From: Nephrocerus scutellatus
Taxonomy: Eukaryota; Arthropoda; Insecta; Diptera; Pipunculidae
Direction of reading: 5' to 3'
DNA length: 64,000 bases
Assembly: GCA_947095585.1 (NCBI GenBank)
Contig: OX352761.1
Coordinates: forward strand, 92,507,833-92,571,832
A model generated the notes under the pieces. That model ran no database searches and was not told where the DNA came from. It worked only from the letters and a program-made list of their open reading frames with translations. Position 1 is the first letter of the stretch. The number at the start of each line of letters is the position of its first letter. Below, piece after piece: positions 42,101 through 54,100 of this stretch. A program made the position numbers and the translations under genes.

Positions 42101-45100
42101 CAAAAATCAGAATATGACAGATATTACAGCTGTCATGCAAGACATCATGTGCTCGGGGTGGGGTTTCTAGTCAGCAAAAGAATGAAACCCACCGTTATCG
42201 GCTTTAATGCAGTAAATAAACGGCTATGCACCCTTCGCGTGCGGGGCAAATTTAAAAACATAAGCCTCATAAACGTTCACGCACATACAGGGGATTCCCC
42301 AGATGATGAAAAAGAAGAATTCTTTAAATCAGTCGAACGGGAACTTCATGCCTGCCCTCAGTATGATGTAAAAATCATTCTGAGGGATATGAATGCTAAA
42401 ATAGGAAGGGAACCAGTATTCAGGCAGTACATTGGCACCCATAGCTTACACGAGAACACTTATGACAATGGACAACGAGTCATAGAGATGACAGCAAGCA
42501 ATAATTTGGTCTTTGCGAGTACAAGGTTTGCGCGTAAAAATATCCACAAAGCCACCTGGGTATCTCCCGATGGAGCCACTCGCAACTAGATAGACCACGT
42601 GTTGATAGACCGCCGCCACAACCCGAACCTGATGACGGCGACTGAACGTAAGAATGTTGCGTACCGAGCAATGCAACAATCTCAAAGAACGCGGGCACGC
42701 GAAGAGGAATATAAAGAGCTCAGAAGATATGAAAAAACAGTTCACCGGCGAAAGAAAGTAGCCTGGGAGAACAATATCGTCCGTGAACTGGAACAGTACA
42801 GAGAGCAAGGACCGCACCTGGCGCGGAAGTTCTACCAAAGGGTCCGCAGTATGACGCAATATACACCGCGTTGCACATACTGCAAGGATAAAGAGGGTAA
42901 TCTGATCGCCGATCTCAAAGGCATCCAAGAGCCATGGAAAGAGCACTTTCATGAGTTGCTAAATGGCCAGCTAACTGAGGAATTGGAGGCTCCACCAATG
43001 AACGAAGATCATACTATGCTGCCTCCACCAAGCATAGTCGAAGTTAGCAGAGCGATAAATCGGCTCAAAAATAATAAGGCACCGAGATCTGATGGGATCC
43101 AAGCGGAACTGATAAAAATAGGTGGCCCCACATTACACCAAGCAATTCATGAAATAACAGTGCAAGTATGGAAAGAAGAAGTTATGCCCGAAGTCTGGCG
43201 AAGAAGCATCCTGTGCCCCATACGTCAGAAGGGAGATATCACAAAAAATCAAAAAAATCAAAAAGAGCAGCAATTATCGTGGTATAACGTTGTTGAGTAC
43301 CGCGTATAAGATTTCTCCTCTATCCTTCAGGACAGGTTAGCCCCATACGCTAAAGTCATCATTGGTCCATACCATACCATCCTCTATAAGTCCATTTAGA
43401 TACTGGCTTACGCAGACGATATTGACATAGTTGGTAGAAACCAAAGAGCTGTACAGGAAGCATTCATCCAGATAGAGCAAGCGGCACGAAATCTGGGGCT
43501 GCAAATAAATGAGAGCAAAACAAAGTACATGGTGGCCACGTCTGCGAGTAGAAGATCCAACATTGGTCCCTCAATTCAGATAGTGGAGCGCGAATTTGAA
43601 GTAGTGCAATCCTTTAACTATCTCGGGTCAACTATAGCAGCCGATAACAGCATGGAACCAGAAATACGCGCACGGTTACTTAAAGCTAACAAAGCCTACT
43701 ATAGCCTGTCTAGACTCTTTAAATCCAGGAACATAACCATAACATCCAAGCTGCTGATATATAAGACAATGGTCATACCAGTACTAACATATGGAGCTTG
43801 GTAGGCTCCGGTGGGCAGGACACCTAGCTCGCATGAGCGAAGAGGATCCTGCTCGGAAAGTCCTTTACGGTAGGATTTATGGAACACGACAGCGAGGCCG
43901 GACAAGCCTACGCTGAAAGGATGGCGTAGACCAGGACGCCCAGAGTTTAGGGATGCCAAACTGGATGACATCGGCTCGAAATCGGGACCGGTGGAGAGAC
44001 TTTTTGCGGGAGGCCAGGACCGGACCCCGGTTGTAGAGCCAAATATGATGATGATGAACATCCAAAAATGTTAAACTTTTTGTCTGACATAGAGATTTGC
44101 ATCGGAAAACACTAGGATTACCATTTTCTAATCATTTTGCTTGTAAATTATATTTTATTATTTTCTGCCATATTTGCTCATTCTACTTTTACAATTGTCA
44201 ATTGCCGTTTTCCAATATGCTAAATAAGTAAAACTGAGTATATTTTAGTTTTTCATTTTTTTTTCGATTTCACAAAGCTTGTCTTCCCAGAAATTAGTGT
44301 TAGAAAGTCGTGGGAAAAATAAAAATTTTCATATAAAAGAATGCATAAAGAATGATCAGCAATTTAAAGAAATGGTACTCTATACATGCGTAACTGAAAA
44401 CCAAACCAGGAGCATTTTATGAAAACGAATGGCAATTATGTTTTTTTAATTTTTTTCTGTCCTACTCAACTTATTTCTTTACGCCACCAGCAATACTTTA
44501 AACAAACATTTTCGAAAACACTACAGTTCCTCTTATTAAATTCTCTATATTAACTTCACTTGCCCGTGGCTGTCTGGCTGGCTGGCTGGCCAAATCTTGT
44601 GATCAATTTTTAACCCACTTCCTACAGCCGGATTTTATTGAAATTTTGAACACATGTATATCTCCCATGACAACACTTTCTATTATTTTTCTATCTGTAA
44701 GTTGATATCGACAACAAAAAACAACATCAATATAAATACAATTCAGTAAATAAGTAAGTAAGTTGAATTAAGCATAAAACATTTATGTCTCGTTTCACTT
44801 GCTGGGTTCATTTGTGCGTGAGCTAAGATTTCTCTCTCTCTCTCTCCACCACCAAAACCATGCCGACTGCGCAGCACACACCGCACACAGTCATGAACAA
44901 GAACGACGGTATCTGATGCTACTGTAAGAAATTAAAAAAATGTATAAGGGCCTTGCGGCCGATCAATACCAAATTTTAGAAAAAGTATTGTTTATTGGGT
45001 ATACACATTTGAAAAAAATCGGGTAATTTTTTTTTTAAAATTTGTATGGGAGCCCCACGAACCCGGGGCCCGATGACTTCCAAATTTTAAAAGAAAGTAT

Positions 45101-48100
45101 TGTCACTGGAAATACACATGTGTACAAAGTTTCAGGAAAATCGAGTTTTAGGAAGTGCGCTAAAAATTGATAATTAAAACAAACTTTGTATGGGAGCCCC
45201 CCGACCCCGGGGCCCGATCGCTTCAAAATATTTACAAAAAGTTTTGTCCATCGGAGATACACATGCGTATAAAATTTGAAGAAAATCGGGAACTTTTTTC
45301 ATAAAATTTGTATGGGTGCCCCCCCGACCCAGGGGCCCGATCACTTCCAAATTTTTACAGAAAGTGTTGTCCATCAAAGATACACATGCGTATAAAATTT
45401 GAAGAAAATCGGGTAATTTTTTAAATTTTTTTGTATGGGAGCCCCCCAACCCCGCGGCGCGAGGGGCCTCAAAATAGAAAGTGTTGTCTCCGGAAATACA
45501 CATGTGTGCAAAATTTCAATAAAATCGGGCCATGGGAAGTGGGTTAAAAATTGATCGCAAGATTCGACGACGACCGACAGACGTCCGACAGACGTGCCAC
45601 GGGCAAGTGAAGTTAATATATATAGAATTTAAAAATGTAGGATGTTCTTTTTTGGAAAAACCATACCTATTAGGCGTAATTACTACTACTAGCAAGTTAT
45701 TATTGCTAAATGGAAAACGTCAAATATGTATTTATTTGAATGTCATATGTGACATTTCCCTTAATGGAATAAGCAATAAAGCAATAAACTGTGAAAAATT
45801 AAAGCCGTATTCCTTTTATCATCTACTCACAACTACTATTAAATCATGATAGGTATAATGGTTTAGCGGATAATTCGCAAGTAAAGGGTGTTTTTTTAGG
45901 AGGTTTGTTTTTCCGATAGATGTCGTTTTATTTTATGACAGTTGTTTTGACAGCTCAAAGTGGCATTTCTACTCAATATTGTTTGGCAAATCATTATGAA
46001 TAGGTTAACTCCAGAACAACGTTTTCAAATCGTGGAAATTTATTTTCAAAATCAGTGTTCAATTAAAAATGTTTATAGAGCACTTCGTGAATTTTATGGT
46101 GCACATAATCGTCCGTCAGAGACCACCATAAAGAACGTAATTACCAAATTTCGGTCTACATTCACTCTTTTGGATGCCAAGCCACCGACAAGAATGAGAA
46201 GAGTTCGTACAGAAGAAAATATTGCTGTCGTTGAGGCCAGTGTCGAAGAAAACGACAATTTATCGATTCGTCGTCGTGCTCAGCAAATTGGACTTTGTCC
46301 ATCGACTTTATGGAAAATTTTACGTAAAGATTTGGGTTTGGTGCCATACAAAATTCAATTGGTGCAAGAATTAAAGCCACACGACCATCGTTTGCGCCGT
46401 GAATTCAGTGATTGGTCGTTAAATCAATTAAACGAAGATCCATTTTTTTACCGTAAAATTCTCTTCAGTGATGAGGCGCATTTTTTGTTAAATGGATACG
46501 TCAACAAACAAAATTGTCGCATTTGGAGCAAAGATAATCCACACGCCGTTCAAGAATTACCAATGCATCCTGATAAATGTACTGTTTGGTGCGGTCTATG
46601 GGCTGGTGGGATCATCGGTCCATATTTCTTTAAAAATGAGGAAGGACGACGCGTTACCGTGAATGGAAATCGATACAGAACCATGTTAAATGAGTTTTTG
46701 TTGTCAAATCTTGAAGATATGGATATGGATGAAATGTGGTTTCAACAAGATGGTGCCACTTGCCATACAGCACGTGAAACAATCGACTTATTGAAAGAAA
46801 CTTTCAACGACAACATTATTTCGAGAAATGGTCCGGTGAATTGGCCTCCGCGTTCGTGCGATTTGACGCCACTCGATTACTTTTTGTGGGGATACGTGAA
46901 GTCATTGGTTTATGTGGATAAACCTCAATCGATTGACGCTTTGGAAACCAATATTCAACGTGTCATTGCTGACATACGCCCTCAAATGCTTGAAAAAGTG
47001 CTGGAAAATTGGACCTCCAGAATGACATTTGTGAAAAATAGTCGTGGTAGCCATATGCCAGAAATTGTGTTTAAATGTTAAATGCCAAAAAATTATCTAC
47101 CAAATAAAAAAAAATTTTGGTCATTTCATAATTTTATATGTGTTTTATTCAAAAAAAAAATCGGCAACCTCTTAAAAAAACACCCGTTAGTATTCTAAGC
47201 TTAATGGAAAACGGCAATAATTTCCAATTAAAATGGGTTTGTGCTTTAGACAAATTGTGAAATACTATGACGCGCTAATTGTTACTGTATTTCGTTATGC
47301 ATTCCCTATTAAATAAAGTTAATGTGATAAGATTATAAAAGGAATGTAAATTTTAGTTTTTTAAAATATATCTAACACGTTTGAGCGAACAAACGAGTGT
47401 TATCAAGTCGTGGGATTTGCTATTCTAAATATTTAAAGAGAATTTATATGTTTGTATACATATATGGCGCAAAGTAGTAGCTACTCATAAGAAAAGTTTA
47501 AAGAAGCTGCGAAGAGACCCAAGTTATCACGATATACATTTTTCAAGTCAAGTTAACCATATTTCAAATCAAATTAACAAATATTCAAATCAAATATTTT
47601 TTCAAACCAATTAACAAATTTTCAGAACAAAATAACACTTTTTCAAATGAAGTTAGCCAATTTTCAAACCAAATTAATAACAATTTTTAAATCAAATTAA
47701 ATTAATTTTATTTTGTCAATTGTATTGCATAACATAAAATTTATGTCGGAATTATTGGAACAGTTAACTACTAGAAATATTACCGACGCTTGGTTAGTAT
47801 TAGATAACTATACAATACATAAAACAGAAGCAGTTAAGGATCGTGACGTCGGACTCAATATAAGTTGATGTTTTTACCTCCATGCTCACAAATGTTGAAT
47901 ACTATAGAAAATGTATGGTCGAAGGTGAAAAGATGAGGTAATAGAATTATCCTTAAACCCAGTGACTTCAGCTGACTGTTCAAATTTTATAATGAATACT
48001 AACTGTACCCGGGCGCTTTGCTACCCGCCCACTGACGCCACGCCCACTTACACCCGCGTTTCCCGGCTGCCCCATCCCACTGACCCCCGCCCACTGACCT

Positions 48101-51100
48101 CCCGCCCACTGACCTCCCGTCCACTGACCTCCCGTCCACTGACCACCCACCCATTGACCTCATACACACTGACCCACTGCCCACTGAACTCACACCCACT
48201 GACTTCACACCAACTGTCCGCCCACCCATTGACCTCATACACACTGACCTACCGCCCACTGAACTCACACCCACTGACCTCACACCCACTGACGCCACGC
48301 CCACTTACACCCACGTTTCCCGGCAGCCCCCTCCCACTGACGCCACGCCCACTTACACCCGCGTTTCCCGGCTGCCCCATCCCGCTGACCACGGCCCACT
48401 GACCTCCCGCCCACTGACGCCACGCCCACGGTCCAAATTTTGTCAACGACTTTCTTTTTATTTAAATATTATATGGTGTGAATTTGAGCCAAATCGTTCC
48501 ATAAATACTACCACAAAAACAATGTTCGGACTATAGCCAAATCAGTCCAGTCGTTCTCAAAATTTTGTTTTGTTTTTTTTTCACCTAGCGGTATTTTTTT
48601 TCACTTTAAAACCTATTCTCATACCTACTAAATATACATAAAAAATTTCATAACAATCGGTCGAGCCGTTTCGGAGTAGTTGAGCCTCAAACACCGTGAC
48701 ACGAGATTTTTATATATTAGATGATATTAAAAATGAGCAATATCCCAGAATTTCCATAGGAACAAGTCTTATAGTCGCATCTTAGTCCTACATACCGAAT
48801 TTCATACGAATCACTTGAGAAATGGCTTAGTTCTCAAAATATTGACATTTAACAGTGTCTCACTCACGGTGTCTCACAACAGTGTCTCACTTAACAGTGT
48901 CTCACCTAACAGTATCTCAACTTACAGTGTCTCACTTAACATTTTACTTTTTGAACATGCACCCCTTGTAGTGAGTCGTTGTCACGTCAAAAAGAAGAAT
49001 TCTTTGAATCAATCGAACGGGAACTCCATGTTTGCCCCTAGCAGATGTAAAATCATTCTGGGGGATATGAATGCTAAAATAGGTTGGGAGCCAGTACTGC
49101 CAGTTTAGGCAGTACATTGGCACACATAGCTTACACGAGAACACCAATGACACTGGACAACGATTCATAGACATGGCAGCAAGCAATAATTTAGTCGTTG
49201 CGGTTACAATGTTTGCGCGTTAAAATATCCACAAAGCTTCTTGGGTATCACCTGATGGAGCCACTCGCAACCAGATAGACCACGTGTTGATAGACCGCCG
49301 TCACAACCCGAACCTGATGACGGTACGAACGTACCGAGATGGCAACATCGACTTGGACAAATAAAGTGGTTTTTATGTCAAGCGGGAAGGGCTTTGCAGT
49401 AAAGCTGTATACTGTAGTTCAGTCGCTAAACTATTATACTTGTTAAACTATCAAGCACTTTGTGGATAGACCGAACAACAACATAGCTGCTGAGTTCCTT
49501 TTAGGAATCACTAAAAGGAACTGTGGAAACAAGATTGGTTTACTTACAGGGCACAAGCCAACTAAAAGTTATTTGTTCAAGTTGGGACACATTGGTTCCA
49601 ATATGTAAGTCCTGCCTAAAAGAAAAAGAAACAACTATACATTTCATATGTACCTTTCCTGCTTTTTCCAGACTAAGAATGAACGTTATGAAGAGATATG
49701 AATAGTTTTCTTTAGGAACGAGTAAAACGAAACAACGGTTTAATTGCTCTGGTGTGGTATTATCACACCTATCCACTACATCTTTATACATGTATATGTA
49801 TACTTAGATATTTTTCATAACTACTAGGGTAATAAACAGCGTCGTGCGAAAATCTTTTTCAAATCCAAAAATTATTTTTGGTTGGCTTGGCACTGTATCT
49901 GATAGTCTATACGTCTATCTAGTCGTTTACACACCTTTTCTCCGAAGGTAAAACTGGCTTAGAACAAGTTTCATTTTGTATATGTGTATTAATTAATACC
50001 CTTATGATACCATGTACTCTAAGCCTACCTGACAACATTAAAATCGCATAAAACTTTTTAGACGAGAGTAAGCATAAAAAAGTCATTTTAACTATAAATC
50101 ATACTTAGCATTTTTAAAATGTAAGTGGAAGTTATTCCAGAGTTTTCTTAGAAAATTAAGTTAATATCGCTTATTGCTTTATGCTATTGTTAGAAAATGC
50201 TTGTAAAAACTCAAGTAATAAAATAATTAAATTTAGTTTCCTTCTTGTCAAGTTTGTAAAATTAAAGATTAAAAAATTGAAAACCCAAAAATGTAATTTA
50301 ACAATTCATTTGGCGAATTAAGTTTTCGAATAACCATAGATATAAAATTTAAAATTATAACTTCGACCGCTTATTAAATTTCAACAGTGTGATTACACTT
50401 GGAAATATAGTATAATTAATTTAAAATATTCACAAAGGCATATTTTGCGGCAATCAATGGCCTTCTGTTAGAAATTTATGCAACTTAAAATGCCAATTTA
50501 ACCAGCAGATCAAGGAAATATTTTAATATTTGCAGTAGTTTGAATGCATAGTGCATTTTAACATATAATTAAAAAATTATCACAACATAATTCAAATTTT
50601 TCAATTTAAGCAAAACACAAATTTTAGTAGCTGGATTACTAGAAAATGACAGTTTATTATGGATTAAAAAAAAGTGTTTAATCATACTGGTCCTGACCAC
50701 TTGTTCTCTTATTTTTTATGCTACAACGAAATGTAATTATTCTGTTTGTCATGTAGTTATGCGTGTGGGGATTTAGTACTTAGGGATTGTGTTTGGGGAT
50801 TCTGTGTTTGGGATTTCAAGACAATTGTTTATGAACATAAATCATCCACCTGTAGAAAACCAGAAAATTGCATATGAAAAAAACGTTTCTTTAGTACTGT
50901 ATTATATATAACACTAGAAGCCGCTAGTGCTAACCGCACTAACCTCAAGACCCCAAAACACAAACAACATCCCTCAACACACCCCACCATCCAATGTCCA
51001 CTACCCAACGACAAAAATTACGATAAAAAACTTTACATTCCATTATTGTATTGCTATTCGTAAAAATTGATGATGCATCTTTCTTGGGACGAAAATACAC

Positions 51101-54100
51101 ATAGCTGCAAATAGACCGACAGATTGTAATGCTACTGCGTGTTCACTTACATATGTGAATTAATTTCATGAGAGAGTGCCTTTTTAAATTCTCTATATTA
51201 ACTTCACTTGCCCGTGTGTTTGTGGATTTGTGGATTTGTGTGTCATGGAATCTTGCGATCAATTTTTGACCCACTTCCCAAAGTCCTATTTTATTGAAAT
51301 TTTGCACACATGCATATCTCCGATGACAACAATTTCTATTAAAATTTGAGGACCCCGGGCCACGGTGTCGGTGTGCTCCCCTACAAATATTTTACAAAAT
51401 TTTACTCGATTTTCCTTAAATTTTATACACATGTGTATCTCTGATATACAACACTTTTTGTAAAAATTTTGGAGACCCCGGGCCCGGGTTCGTGGGGCCC
51501 CATAACTTTTTTTTAAAAAAAATATCCCGATTGTCTTCAAATTTAATACACATGTGTATCTCCGATAGACAAAACTTTTTGTAAAACATTTGGAGACACT
51601 GGGTCGTGGGGCCCCAAAATTTAAAAAAAAATTAACCCGATTTTCTTTAAATTTTATATACGTATGTATCTCTGATGAAAAACATTTTTTGTAAAAAATT
51701 TGGCCCCAAAATTTAAAAAAAAAAATTAACCCAATTTTCTTTAAATTTTATATACGTATGTATCTCCGATGAAAACGGTTTTTTGTAAAAAATTTGGAGA
51801 CCCCGGGCCATAGGGTCATTGGGCCCCAAATTTTTTTTTTTAAAAAATTAACCCGATTTTTTTTAAATTTTATATACGTGTGTATCTCCGATGGACAAAT
51901 TTTTTTGTAAAGTTTTTGGAGTGTGGCCCTGAGGTCCGAGGTGTGCCCATATAACTTTTTTAAAAATTAGCTCGATTTTCTTCAAATTTTAACACATACC
52001 CATCTCCTATTAGAGAATTTACATGAAAAAGTTGAATTTTTATGGGTTGTTTTTTATTTTTTTTACAAAATTAGTTTCATTTTTCAGACAAAGCTTTATA
52101 ATACAAAGCGTACGTATAATCATTAAATAAAATATAATCCTTTTAAAGGCAGATTTTAACTCGGTCAAACCTCGGCTTATTGTTGCAAAAATGGTTTGAA
52201 GTAATGTAGATAAGGATTTCGAAGAGGCGGAGATGGTACAATGCACCGAGATCCAACAATTCAACAAACCTTATAAAAATATTCATGTCGTGATCAGAAA
52301 TTTTCATTTTTGTACCCTATAAGCAGCATATTCCATACTGAAAACTTTCGGTTATTTTAAGCCAGCAAATTAAGAAGATATATTTTGACTTTTATATAAT
52401 GGCCTCGACAAACCAAACCTGATGACGGTACAAACGTACCGAGTTGGTATGGTGCTTCAAGTGAGGATTGCATCCCCACTACATTAGGATTCGCCCTAAT
52501 TGTAAGGAGAGTGTATTGTAGAAGAGAATTGGAGGCGCCATAAAAATATTTTCATTATTATTAGTTTCTCCCACTTATGAATAGCATTTCAACTTGAGGA
52601 TTTGGCGGAAGTCGGCCAACCGGAAGTGGCAGTTTACTTTAACAGTTTTTCGAGTTTTTGCAAATATCTCAAAAAGTATAGCAATTATGAGAAATCTGTT
52701 AAGTGCAAGAGACATTTTAAAAAAAGAAAAAAATTTTAATATACATTTACTGAGGATCCGCATACACAACTCTTCGGATGCAAACTCTCCATCCCAAACA
52801 TATGCCACGTTCTTACCATACGTTGATCTCAGTATGTTAATAATGTACAATTTGCAAAAAAACACTTCACGTCCAATGGAGTCGAATGCTGTCTGAAAGC
52901 CCAACAAAAAAAGGGTATACAACCATTTGTGTTTCTTCCTATATCCAACTAGAATGCATTAATTTCTAATATAATAACAATTCTAATATAACTTTATAAT
53001 TTTTAATCCACTATTGTAAATTTAAGCACTAAACTGCTTAGCCGATGTATTCAAAAATATATGCCTTTGTAGTTTGATGGGTTATTGTAACCACCTTTTT
53101 ATGCAAAGAGTAGATTATCGCCCTTTAGCAACTTTCCGAGACATCTGCGCTATCTGAAGTCAGCGCTAATATTGTATTGTGCAGTTTTTATAATATTTAA
53201 AAGGAATTCGATCATTGCCAGGGACTTTTCTACTTTTTGCATTTTTGTTGACATTTTGCACGTCCTGTAGTGTAAACGGTGAATCCAGGTATTCGTCGAA
53301 TAATAGGGGGGCTGCGTACTGAACCGAGGGCGAGGGCGTTTGGTTGAGGAGGTTTCTAAAGTGGTCTTAAGGTAGTGGTGCTTCTAGAGTAGAGGCAATC
53401 ATGTTTCTCTGTTCATTTATATATCGCACCGCCATCCAAAACTCTGCTGAGGATCTTAAAACGTTTGCCAAGTTTTAAAGATATCTTTATTATATATTCT
53501 AAGAAGTCTTAAAAAAGCAAATGACTTATCGCTAGCATCCGCTTTCAAACCACTGATATGTTCTCCCATATTTCGTTGATTCACTGGTGGGTTTTGCCTT
53601 CTTGATGATAACCATAAGTATCTGAATGTTTGGCAGGGTGATCGCAATATATAGTTTTTAATGGCTTTGTGTTTTCTTTAGCTGTGAATTATGCTACTTT
53701 ACATTCTATTTCAAAGGGTAGGTATGCTGAAAACACTTATGCATTCCTCGAAGTATTTTAATAGAGTGTTCGAATATCTAGGAATAAAGGAGTATTCGAT
53801 TACCGAGAACGCACGAACAAAGGTATGCTCACCACAAGAATCGCCTTCAAAGCTTTCATTTAAAACACAACAGCCAATAAAGTCTGCCAATTCTAGAATT
53901 TTTACTGTCGCAAACGTCTTCTTTAGACTTTCGAACTAGACTCATAGCCGCAGGTCGACATTATTTATATATAATCATTAAATCCGCTGAGTCCATAGTC
54001 ATGAAAGAATTCGGCATCCCAAATAAACTCACACGACGAGGAAGGGATATCCAGATCACTATCAAGAGGATGGACTGGCCTGTGTCCTCTCCAACCTATC

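Noticed and set aside
45960..45995. Extended N-terminus of the mariner transposase
   Set aside because: The longer frame would begin with GTG; the first ATG, at 45996, gives the normal mariner N-terminus.
47962..48402. 146-codon Thr/Pro/Leu-rich open frame and its minus-strand Gly/Val/Ser counterpart
   Set aside because: Both come from the CCCACTGACC minisatellite; periodic repeats keep several frames open.
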